Assembly (NCBI RefSeq): GCF_023159225.1
Contig: NC_063168.1
Span: 50,237,776-50,301,775, forward strand
Reading direction: 5' to 3'
Length of the DNA stretch: 64,000 nucleotides
Source of the DNA: Perognathus longimembris pacificus
Lineage: Eukaryota > Chordata > Mammalia > Rodentia > Heteromyidae
Shown here: piece by piece, positions 1 to 8,445 of the stretch
Layout: every line of letters starts with the position of its first letter
How positions within the stretch are numbered: the stretch's first letter is position 1
Notes under the pieces: generated by a model
Told to the model about the DNA's origin: nothing
Database searches by the model: none
Seen by the model: only the letters and a program-made list of their open reading frames with translations
Translations under genes and position numbers: made by a program

Positions 1-218
1 GTATGGCTTGTCATCATCCATTGATGTTTATCAGTCAGCTTTTCTCTGGAAAGTTACTGTCGCTCTATTCCCAGACCATGGTCTTCCAAGGGGAAGCATT
101 AAAGTCAGTCCAGAGGAATGAGGCATTGTGCTCCATTTCCTAGAGCGAATACTAGCTACTTAAATTGGTTGGATTTTTTTCCACATGGAAGATTTGCATC
201 TTCTTCCTATTTATTTAT

Positions 219-263
219 ATATACCAATAATAGATATATACATATACATACATACATATACAC
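219..263. repeat. TATA/CATA simple repeat
   Basis: Alternating TATATA and CATA units, imperfect and purely AT-rich. No function is suggested. Confidence 0.8.
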
Positions 264-466
264 ACTTTGGCTATAATATAGTACTACTGCTTTATTCATT
301 TTTATCTTTTTTTCTTAAAGATGTTCCAGCAATGGACACCTGGAACTCTTTCAATTCTAGGTCCCTTTGACATATTCTTACCAGTGGGTCAGCCTTTTTC
401 CTTTTCTCTGTTCTTCCCTCATTTCATCTTTTCCTCTTTCCCTTCTTTCTTTTCTTCCTCCTCCCC

Positions 467-546
467 TTCTCTCCCTCCCTCCCTCCCTCCCTTCCTCCCT
501 CCCTCCTTCCCTGCCTCCCTCCCTCCCTCCCTCCTTCTGTCTTTCC
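467..546. repeat. (CCCT)n pyrimidine tract
   Basis: Nearly pure C/T on the plus strand, built from CCCT units with a few CCTT and CTGC interruptions. Two overlapping Ser/Pro/Leu-rich reading frames across it are artefacts of the repeat. Confidence 0.95.
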
Positions 547-1044
547 TTTCCTTCCTTCTTACTTCCTTCTTTTCTCTCTGTCTCTGTCTTTTAAACTTTC
601 TTGCTTTATAGCAAGAAGAAACAGTCTAGGCATATAATATATATTTTCTTTCTCAGCTCTGGACTCACCCATTTCTCCAAGGAGACTTAGTTCCTTTTAC
701 TAGAGAATGGAATCCTAAACCAAACCCTGGTGCTAGCTGCATTATCTGCTACTGGCATTTTGTTGCTTCTAAGCCCTCTCAGAAGATAGAACAAGAAAAT
801 ACATGTATGAACATGAAGCCGTGTACATGAACATATCAACAAATATTTCTGAGCAGAACCACGTGTTCCCAGCCCTAATCCACATGGATCATCGGAGCTT
901 CTTTCACTTGCTGGATTGTAATGCTTTACTCCAGCAATGAGAAACTGAGCTCACCATCTACCATACATTTGCTTAGCTGTGTGCTAATTGAAATGAAGTC
1001 CAAGATATGGTACTTGTAAAGCAAGATAGTGCACCATTTTTTAT
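547..1044. other. no recognised feature
   Basis: After a short CT-rich tail from the preceding repeat this stretch shows no exon, repeat family or RNA gene that I can recognise. Confidence 0.5.
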
Positions 1045-1375
1045 TTCATTTTTCCCTCTTTATTCCCTGTGGTCACTGTTTCTGATTTCAGTACCCTATA
1101 TCTTGTATATAAGTTAATCTAATTTGGGAGAGGAAAGGGGAATCACAGAAACAGTGGGACAAAGGGTGAGCCAATCCAACAGTGATACTCACTGGATACT
1201 GTGTTGGAAATGAAATTTACAACCTGGTATGGAGGGGCTTGGGAGGAGGGAGGGGAAAATGAAAGAAAACCAGGGAGGGCGTAACACTGTTCGACAAGAA
1301 ATGTACTCATTACCTGACTTAGGTAACTGTAACCCCTCTGTACATCACCTTTACAATAAATAAAAAAATAATTCC
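1045..1375 (+). mobile_element. LINE-1 3' UTR fragment, 5'-truncated
   Basis: The sequence lines up by eye with the 3' end of the longer LINE-1 at 35 kb: an AGTACC motif, a G-rich purine stretch (about 1,230-1,285), then the conserved GTAACTGTAACCCCTCTGTACATCACC block and an A-rich end with AATAAA (about 1,352). Only the untranslated 3' end is present, the usual result of incomplete reverse transcription. The A-rich tail is followed by AATTCC. Confidence 0.85.
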
Positions 1376-1689
1376 TATATACACTCATGGAAGAGCATTA
1401 TCACAGCTGCTAACTAACATCCCATGGGAAACAACTTTATCAACTAAGCACAGTACTTACACAAAAGTCCTTTTGCATTTAGTCTTACACACTTCACTTT
1501 TTAGCAATTTCTTGGTGAGCTTTTAATAATTTCTCCCCAACTCCATTACTGAGGCTGGTTTATAATGTAATTAAACTATTTTTACACAGTCTACATATCA
1601 ATAAAAAATAAGCCTTTACCCCTTTCATATTTCCTACACAAGAGCAACAAGCCTGATCACAGATTTCTAAATCTCTCTCTTTGTTTTGT
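1376..1689. other. no recognised feature
   Basis: AT-rich sequence between a LINE-1 tail and an old B1. Nothing recognisable. Confidence 0.45.
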
Positions 1690-1797
1690 CTGTTTTGGAG
1701 ACAGGTTCATGCTCTGTAGCCTTGATTGGCCTCAAACTTCGCATCCTGCTTCAGCCTCCTGGGTGCTGAGATTATAGGTATGCACAACCATGCCTGC
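1690..1797 (-). mobile_element. old B1-type (7SL-derived) SINE
   Basis: Read on the minus strand this has the B1 order: GCAGGCATGGT start, CACCCAGGAGGCTGA core (7SL Alu-domain homology), then AGTTTGAGGCCAATCAAGGC and GAACCTGTCTC. It is a monomer with no attached tRNA-like half and carries many substitutions, so it is older than the composite B1 elements elsewhere here. Confidence 0.85.
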
Positions 1798-2339
1798 CTT
1801 CTACTGAATATCAATGGCCAATACTTTTTCAAGGAAACATTTTGTATACTCACAAGAAGTTGCACCACAAAGCATGTCTCATGGACAAGAAGAAAGTACA
1901 ATAAAGTAGATTAAAGCCTTCTATCAGGCAGAAAGTAGGTGTTAAAAGCAGAACTGATTGTGTATCATTGTTACTATCATTATTTTGTACTCTTTCAGTG
2001 TTCTTTTGGGAGCAGACTTGGAGAAATTTTGCTGCTTTGTGATTGTGGAAACTATCAACCTATTGGGAAGAAATATTGCATTCTCTTTCCTGGGAATTTT
2101 TTCCCTGTTGGAATCGACTCAGAAAAGAGCCATTTAAAAATATTTTTTATTTTTCCTATTCTCTCTGGAGAAATTTCTGACAGGCAGACGGAATTGGGGT
2201 TTTTTAATCTGCCTGTCTAATATGACTTAGATGGCTTTTTATTGGTTTTACTTCTGTACTCTCAGGATCTCTTGCTAGATGGGATCTTCAGCACCTTTCA
2301 CAATGGTTTTTAACTGGTGGATTGTTTATTTAGGCTCTT
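1798..2339. other. no recognised feature
   Basis: A 93-codon frame at 1,939-2,220 is open but has no motif and no splice or promoter context; I treat it as chance. Confidence 0.45.
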
Positions 2340-2440
2340 CTGAGATCCACAGAAGCTGAGACCATGTCTGTTTTACCCACTGTTCTTTCCCCAGTGTCTA
2401 ATGCAGGTCTGACATACAGTAGGTGTCAAAGCCATCAAAA
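2340..2440 (+). mobile_element. L2-type LINE 3' end
   Basis: Contains GACCATGTCTGTTTTACC, a CCCCAGTGTCTAATGCAGG block and CATACAGTAGGTG, in the order found at the 3' end of mammalian L2 elements. The copy is diverged and lacks an A tail, as expected for L2. Confidence 0.7.
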
Positions 2441-2796
2441 TCAGTCTCACTTGATATGACAATGCAGAATGGATTTATTCTCATTCCATAAATGGTCATA
2501 AGAAGTCCATTTACTTGACCTCCAAGTGTATAACTGATCAAAAGTAAGAGATGCACCAAAAGCATCTATCTATATTTATGTTTATGTCTGTTTCCTGAGT
2601 ACTGGATAGGAAGAGAACATTGCAAATTGAGCACAAACCTGGAGAGAAGTCTCTCTTAAAAATACTTTCTCTGCTGCAACATCAGTTTTATGCAATAATA
2701 GGCTTCTGTTCACTATCTATTATATGTGTACTTAATTTTCACCCTTACTACTCCCAGTAGTTCATAGACTTCAGGACAGGGAGAAAGGATTTTAAA
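2441..2796. other. no recognised feature
   Basis: No repeat family or reading frame of note. Confidence 0.4.
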
Positions 2797-2867
2797 GAAA
2801 TGTCTCTCTTTACATCAGTTTGATAATAAAAATTTGAAAAAAAAAAAAAAAAGGAAATGTCTCTCTT
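2797..2867 (+). mobile_element. micro-retroposon: 26 nt plus poly(A) between 14-bp duplications
   Basis: The 14-mer GAAATGTCTCTCTT occurs at 2,797-2,810 and again at 2,854-2,867. Between them are about 26 bases containing AATAAA followed by a run of about 16 A. A poly(A) signal, a poly(A) tail and a target-site duplication together indicate LINE-1-driven insertion of the last few bases of a polyadenylated RNA. The source transcript cannot be named from so few bases. Confidence 0.8.
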
Positions 2868-3060
2868 GCTCCTCCTGCACTGCCATTATAATCCTCTAGT
2901 GAGAAATGCAGAAATACAGGCTGCCTCACTCCGGATCTAGAGAGGCAGACTCCACATCTTACAAAGGCCCTAAGATGATGAGTTTGCACAGGAAAACCTG
3001 AGAGGTGCTTCCCTCAGCAGGAAGAAACACGGCATTTGAAGAAGATATTCTTAATTTTTT

Positions 3061-3254
3061 TTTTTTTTTTTTTTTGCCAGTCCTGGGCCTTGGACTCTGG
3101 GCCTGAGCACTGTCCCTGGCTTCTTTTTGCTCAAGGCTAGCACTCTACCACTTGAGCCACAGCGCCACTTCTGGCCGTTTTCTATGTATGTGGTAGTGAG
3201 GAATCAAACCCAGGGCTTCATGCACTCTTGCCACTAGGCCATATTCCCAGGCCC
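3061..3254 (-). mobile_element. dimeric ID-like SINE (IDL-Geo type)
   Basis: Minus-strand copy whose poly(A) appears as a T run at the left, followed by GCCAGTCCTGGGCCTTGGAC and, at the right end, GGCCATATTCCCAGGCCC. Target duplication ATTCTTAATTTTTT lies at 3,047-3,060 and 3,255-3,268. The right half carries the CCACTTGAGCCACAG unit and the left half the tRNA-like unit with a degraded B box. Inserted in or beside an old LINE-1 3' end. Confidence 0.92.
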
Positions 3255-3358
3255 ATTCTTAATTTTTTAAAGTATATATTCATTATACAAAGTGAGGAGT
3301 ATTGTTGTGATATTGCCTTATATTCGTCCAATATACTTTCACCATATTTATCTTCTTT

Positions 3359-3570
3359 AGGGCTTGAATTCAGTATCCCTGAGCTTCTTTTTCTTCAACT
3401 CAAGACTAGTGTTCCATTGCCAGTGGTCTACAGCTCTACTTCTAGCTTTTTGGTGGTTAGTTGGAGGTAAGAGTCTCATGGACTATCCTATTTGGGCTGG
3501 CTTTGAACCTTGATCCTCAGACCTCAGCCTCCCAAGTAGCTAGAATTACAGGCATGAGCTCTATCCAGCT
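3359..3570 (-). mobile_element. composite B1 + tRNA-like SINE
   Basis: Minus-strand order is B1 (GCCTCCCAAGTAGCTAGAAT region at the right) joined through a TGGTGGTTAGTTGGAG linker to a right-hand unit like that of the dimeric ID-like SINE. Moderately diverged and lacks a clear tail. Confidence 0.8.
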
Positions 3571-3798
3571 CTACTTAAAAAGTAGGTTTCATGTTGATAG
3601 TTTTTAATGTGTGTGCAATACATTTTGGTCATATTCACCCCATCACCTTCTTTTTTCTCTCCTGATGATAGTTCTTCGAAATAGTCCTCCAGTCATATTC
3701 TTGTCCTTTTGTGTACAAGAGAAGACATGCTATGTCTTTCTGAGTCTGGAATATATCCCTTAACATGATCCCTAGTTCCATCCATTTTCCTGCAAAAG

Positions 3799-3801
<3 letters not shown>

Positions 3802-3832
<31 letters not shown>
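3802..3832. repeat. (AC)n microsatellite
   Basis: About 13 uninterrupted AC units followed by ATATACACACATGTACACAT variants. It sits inside the old LINE-1 fragment. Confidence 0.95.
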
Positions 3833-3839
<7 letters not shown>

Positions 3840-3998
3840 TGTACACATACACACACAGACACCCCAGCAAAAAAAGTTCGTTCATTGGTTAGTGGGTCCC
3901 TAAATTGAGTCCTTAACTTGGCTATTGTAAATAGTTCTGTTGCAAATATGAGAGTGCCGCAGGTAGCTTTACTATTTGCATTCCTTCAGGTGTATACC

Positions 3999-4603
3999 TG
4001 TTGGGTTTTTTTTGCCCCTCCCGGCTCGGACTCTTCCTTCTTTCTTTCCACCCTCCTTTCTCGCCCTCTCCCCTAATCACCCGACCTGCAGGTAAGTTAG
4101 AGTGGAACGGGGGGTCAGCTCTGACCTGACGCGCACGGGATCAGCCACAGATGTGTGCCCGCCTCCAACGTACACCTGCAACGGAGTCAGCTTCTTAGAG
4201 TGAACTAACTTTTTTAAGAGAAGGACAAGGGGTGATGATTCCGAGGGAGGGGTTTGGCCAGGATGTCGATAGGCTGAAAGGTATCACCTGACCCCCAATC
4301 CAACGTACACATGCAAGGAGTCAGCTTCTTAGAGTGAACTAACTTTTTTAAGAGAAGGACAAGGGGAGATGATTCCGAGGGAGGGGTTTGGCCAGGATGT
4401 CGATAGGCTGAAAGGTATCACCTGACCCCCAAGGGCTAACATCACTCGAGCGCGCCGAACCAGGGCTGGCTAGGACGTTGGGGGGCTGTTTGCCCAACCG
4501 GTTCCTCTGGATTCCAATCCAGAGGGGGTAGAAGGGCCGCATTCCCCAGGGCTGGGGGAGGGGCATCAAGCCCCTTCCATCAGGGGGAAGATGGACCCCA
4601 ACA
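3999..4603. mobile_element. solo LTR, ERVK/class II type
   Basis: A 605-bp insert starts TGTTGGG and ends CCCAACA, an exact 7-bp terminal inverted repeat with the TG...CA ends of a retroviral LTR. It is flanked by TATACC at 3,993-3,998 and again at 4,604-4,609; a 6-bp duplication is characteristic of class II (ERVK, IAP-like) integration. GC and CpG content are far above the surroundings. No second LTR or internal region is present, so it is a recombined solo LTR. It interrupts LINE-1 sequence that resumes directly on the other side. Orientation is undecided because I see no convincing AATAAA on either strand. It contains a 134-bp tandem duplication. Confidence 0.9.
4164..4432. repeat. 134-135 bp tandem duplication inside the solo LTR
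   Basis: Two head-to-tail units, 4,164-4,298 and 4,299-4,432, both begin TCCAACGTACAC and end CACCTGACCCCCAA. They differ at only a few positions (for example ACCTGCAACGG against ACATGCAAGG, and GGTGATG against GGAGATG). Direct repeats in the U3 of LTRs are often enhancers, so this is a candidate duplicated enhancer. Confidence 0.93.
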
Positions 4604-4826
4604 TATACCCAGAGGTGTTATGGCAGAGTCATATAGTAGTTCTATTTTAGTATTTTAAGCCACACTCATCCTTGCTTTCACAGTGACTTCACTCATTTAC
4701 AGTCCCACTAACAATTTATGAGTGTTGTTCTCCCTCATCTCCCACATTCTTACCAGTATTTGCAATCATTTGTTATTTGATAATAGTCATTCTGATTGGG
4801 TTGAGAGGGAATCTCAGTGTATGTTG

Positions 4827-5048
4827 TTTTTTTCCACCCCCTGGTTGTGTGGCTAGAACTCAGGGACTGGGTGCTCTCCCTGAGTCTCTTTGTCCTCGAG
4901 GTTAAAACTCTACCAACTGAGGCACAGCACCACTTCTCTTTTGTTGGTGGTTAGCTAGAGTATCATGGGACTTTTCTTTGAACCACAATCCTCAGATCTC
5001 AGCTTCTTAGGTAGTTAGGATTACAGGCGTGAGCCACTGGCGCCAGGT
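4827..5048 (-). mobile_element. composite B1 + tRNA-like SINE inside old LINE-1
   Basis: T run at the left, right-hand unit (CCACTTCTC after GAGGCACAGCA), linker TTGTTGGTGGTTAGC, then B1 ending GGATTACAGGCGTGAGCCAC. LINE-1 text CAGTGTA on the left and TAGTGTAG on the right suggest a short target duplication. Confidence 0.85.
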
Positions 5049-5125
5049 ATTAGTGTAGTTTTGATTTGCATTTCCTTTATGGATAGGGATGTTGAACACA
5101 TCTTCATGTTTATTAGCTATTTGTA

Positions 5126-5562
5126 CTTCAGAGAAATTGAAGCAGATTTTTGTTGTAGCTGATATTTAGAAGATGGATTATTGAGCCAAAACTTGTCCCT
5201 CTCACTTTCTTGATGGTTCTTGGTTTCACATCCAAGGCCTTTCACAATTCCACTTCATCATTCCATGACAGATTCTCCAATATCTCAAAGCTCTCCCTGG
5301 GGTTTGTCTAAGGTCAAACCTCCTAGAATTTGTCTCATAAAGTATCCATTTTATAAGATGTCTATGGAAACAAATAATTCTTTGATCATGTGTATTTTGT
5401 CTTAGAAACTCTCATTTGAGGTTAAGGAAGTAAAGCTAATGAATTTTGCTTAATCCAATTTTCCTAAGGTAATTTGTTCAGGAAAAATTTCCCACTTATG
5501 TAACAATTAGTAGCATCTCTGAGATGTATAGGAAGTGTGTTGGGAAGCATAGCTCTCACCTG
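5126..5562. other. no recognised feature
   Basis: Possibly includes a further diverged tail of the LINE-1 to its left (around 5,130-5,220); otherwise nothing identified. Confidence 0.4.
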
Positions 5563-5576
5563 AAATTTCTTCCGGT

Positions 5577-5813
5577 GAGCTGGGTGCTGGTGGCTCAAGC
5601 CTGTAATCCTAGCTTCTCAGGAGGCTGAGATCGGAGGATCATGGTTTGAAACCAGCACAGGCAGGAAAGTCTGTGAGATTCTTATTTCCAGTTAACCACC
5701 AGAAAACCAGAAGTGGAACTGTGGCTCAAAGTGGTAGAATGCTAGCACTGAGTGACAAAGCTTAGGGACAGCTCCCAGGCCCTGAGTTCAAGCCGCACAA
5801 CTGACAAAAAAAA
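5577..5813 (+). mobile_element. composite B1 + tRNA-like SINE, near full length
   Basis: Plus-strand order: B1 half (GCTGGGTGCTGGTGGCTCAA, then GGAGGCTGAGATC), linker with TTAACCACCAGAAAACC, then the right unit (TGTGGCTCAAAGTGGTAGAA) and a CTGACAAAAAAA end. The flanks AAATTTCTTCCGGTG (left) and AAATTCTTCAGGTG (right) look like a decayed target duplication. Confidence 0.9.
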
Positions 5814-5839
5814 TTCTTCAGGTGCTCTATGGCAGTCCC

Positions 5840-6135
5840 AATAATGGTTCCCAACTATAGCCAGGTACTAACCTCTAAATCTTTCAACATTACCTTATGT
5901 GGCAAAAAGAGCTTGTTATGTGTGATGAAATGATGGATCTTGAGATGGAGAGAACAGAGTAGATGATACTGTCTGGCCTTGAATGCAATCACAAATGTCT
6001 TTGTATGAGAGGATGGAAGGGAACAGCAGAGAGAAGGAGATGGCATCATGGGAACAAGGAATGCAAGGATAGGAATTCTCCCTCAGAGCTTTCAGAAGGA
6101 ACCACTTATACCAACTCAGTACTTTAGATCAATGG
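5840..6135 (+). mobile_element. MaLR-type (MLT1-like) LTR
   Basis: Landmarks in order: a TTACCTTATGTGGCAAA block, ATGGATCTTGAGATGGAGAG, GAAGGAGATGGCATCATG, CCCTCAGAGCTTTCAGAAGGA and TTGATTTTGGACT. These resemble the body of MLT1-class LTRs found across placental mammals. Strongly diverged, with no target duplication visible. Confidence 0.65.
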
Positions 6136-6159
6136 AATTGATTTTGGACTCAAATGGTA

Positions 6160-6440
6160 CCTTGGTCAGCCCAGGCTGCCCTAACAGAAGTACCATAGAT
6201 TAAGTGGCCTAAATGGCAGAAATTTATTTTCTCATGTTTTTGGAGGCTGGATGTTTAAGATCAGGGCTTTTGGATGGTTCCCTCCCCCTCTCCTTTTCAG
6301 GAACCCATTCTTTAGGATTAGGGCTAGACTCTTAAGACCTTATTGAACATTACCTCCTAATGGTTCTATCTCATATATCTTCATATCAGAGTAAGAACTT
6401 CAACATATGACTTCTGGAAAAACACAATTTTGTCTATAGG
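6160..6440 (-). mobile_element. MaLR-type (MLT1-like) LTR
   Basis: In antisense it carries the MLT1 3' region: CAGGCTGCCCTAACAGAAGTACCATAGA, GCAGAAATTTATTTTCTCATG, TTTGGAGGCTGGATG, then ATTAGGGCTAGACTC and TTCAACATATGACTTCTGG at the 5' end. The centre is deleted relative to a full LTR. Confidence 0.8.
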
Positions 6441-6529
6441 GCAAGGTGTTGACATTAATATCTTTTTTGGCCATCTTTCCTTCTCTCTCTGAAGTTACCA
6501 AAACACTTCCCACTGATATTCCCATCTCT

Positions 6530-6755
6530 TTTCTTACTTTATTGTTTCTCCGCATATTACTGTCTGATATTGTACATATATACATATGGGTATATATACA
6601 TATACACATAAGGAGATATATACACACATATATGTACCAACATACACACACACATATATACTTATTTTTCTTATTTGATGTCTTTCTGACCACACTAGAA
6701 TGTAAGCTATCTTCTGTATCCTCAGTGCCTAATATATCTATCACCAAATAGTTGC
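6530..6755 (+). mobile_element. L2-type LINE 3' end split by a microsatellite
   Basis: CTTTATTGTTTCTCC at the left and CACACTAGAATGTAAGCTATC with CTCAGTGCCTAATA at the right are successive blocks of the L2 3' end. Between them lies a TATACA/CACA microsatellite that has grown inside the element. Confidence 0.6.
6573..6662. repeat. TATACA/CACA microsatellite
   Basis: Alternating pyrimidine-purine repeat of TATA, TACA and CACA units, interrupted by AAGGAGA. Confidence 0.9.
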
Positions 6756-6760
6756 TTCCC

Positions 6761-8316
6761 AAATGCCTAAGAAATTTGGTGTCTGAGTAACTTATCTGGT
6801 TAAGTGTGCTCATCCAACTATTAGCCAAAATTAATTTAAAAATAATTAGTTAAAAATGACTTCTTAAAGATTTAAATGCTCATAAAAATCCATTCTTTTT
6901 TTCCTAGACACGTTGCTAGATTATATTTCTATAGTTCAATACAGCTAACAGAGGAAGAGTCCCACCAAATGTCTGAAATCTAATCCTACCTGCTCTTGAC
7001 ACTTTGACACAAGACACCATCAAATGCCATGTGGCAGGAAATCTGCCAGTCGAACACCCTGTACAATTTCATGGAACCAAACAGATATGTCCTAAACTAT
7101 TTCTTCTGAGGAAGAAGTAAACTCACATTGCATATGAGCTTTTTAGGTGTGTTTGGACATGTGATATAAATTATTTTATTCTAGTTAACAAATTTATATA
7201 ACTAAACCTGCTAAAGGAGATAATGTTCAAAAAAGTGCAGGCCCACTGCATTGTTCTAGACCATCCCACTTTAATTTTCCTTGTCTTCAAACTGAGGTCT
7301 CTTGTCACACATGACAGCCTGGGATGGCAGCATTGAGGAATGGGTGATTGGAAAGGAAGCCATGCTTTGAGCACACCTTTAAACCATCCACTCACTCGTG
7401 TGGATGACAGAAAGCAATATGCCTGCTTTAGCTTTTCTTTCTCATCCAGATGATTTATGGAAGCCTCTGAATGATCAGAATTGCAACCATGTTTGGGTGT
7501 TCCCCAGATACCAATAGACTGTCATTAAAGAATCGACAGTCTTGAAGCTACCCTCCCTTGCATCCTCATTTGGAAAGGCACCTGTAAGCATTGTGAACCC
7601 TAAAAGCCTCAGTGAGAAATCACATCGAGCAATCTGGTATGCTCAGAAAGCACAGATGGGAGAGTAGGGAGAAAGAATGGACAGAGCCTGTTACAGCTGA
7701 TGGATGAATTCTTCGTTGAAAGTGTGCATAACTGTAATGCTTGATCTGTGTCTTAGAATATATGCGCATCTCTTCTTTTAAGTTCTACAAGATCTCAGAC
7801 AGCCAGTTAGGTTTGTAATGTAGTTCTCATTTTTAGGGGTGGAGGCTGGGCTTGGAAGCAGAGGCATCAAGGAAACTGCTTTGTGAGAGGTAGATGATAA
7901 GCTGCTCTGGGAGAAATGAAGCAAACTTACCAGATGGTGGGAGCTTACCCCTGCTGCATGAACATCTCCTGTCATGGGAGAAAGGCATAGCACTAGGGTT
8001 GGGAAAGAAGAGATGAAGAGATGAGCTTTCAGTGAATGGGACATTTTAAAATGACAGTCTTTCTGTGGGTTTGTGTGTATTTTACTGTACAGAGGACCCA
8101 GAGCTTTTCACCTTGAGGCTCTAGAAACCCCTTGTTAAGAACTATTGTTGAAAAATCTGTGGCTGAAGACTGTCTTGACCTCTGCCTGAGGAACTGATAT
8201 CAAAGTGTTATGCAAACTAAACCAGGACTAGAAGGCTCAGAAACTTTAGAAGACCAAAATCACATGTTTTCTCTCATATGTGGATGCTAGACTACAAACC
8301 TATGTAAAAATATAAA
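6761..8316. other. unique-looking sequence
   Basis: No repeat or exon identified. A short run near 8,110-8,160 (AAACCCCTTGTTAAGAACTA) recalls old hAT elements but is too short to call. Confidence 0.4.
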
Positions 8317-8445
8317 TATTTACATATATAATATATATACACACTTAAATATATACACACATACATAAATATGTTCATATTTATATGAACATATTTATAA
8401 ATGTATGTATATGTTCATGTATGTGTGTGCGTGTGTGTGTGAGGA
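8317..8445. repeat. AT-rich microsatellite with hairpin and (TG)n end
   Basis: TATA/CACA units followed by a perfect 15-bp inverted repeat (8,365-8,379 and 8,384-8,398, 4-base loop) and a GTGTGT run to about 8,441. Confidence 0.85.

Larger units (their letters stand above)
3269..5125 (-). mobile_element. old LINE-1 ORF2/3' end, broken by nested insertions
   Basis: Minus-strand LINE-1 remains appear in pieces: about 3,269-3,358, 3,571-3,998, 4,604-4,826 and 5,049-5,125. Landmarks in plus-strand reading are TTGGTCATATTCACCCC, GTTCCATCCATTTTCCTGC, GGCTATTGTAAATAGT, CAGTCCCACTAACAATTTA, and TTTTGATTTGCATTTCCTTTATGG, which match ORF2 C-terminal and reverse-transcriptase-proximal sequence in antisense. 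The first piece may be a separate 3' end. The gaps hold two composite SINEs and a solo LTR, so this LINE-1 is the oldest layer of the stack. Confidence 0.8.

Noticed and set aside
321..611. Open frames rich in Ser, Pro and Leu over the CCCT repeat
   Set aside because: They are translations of a simple repeat; the same composition appears in several frames and there is no start, splice or domain context.
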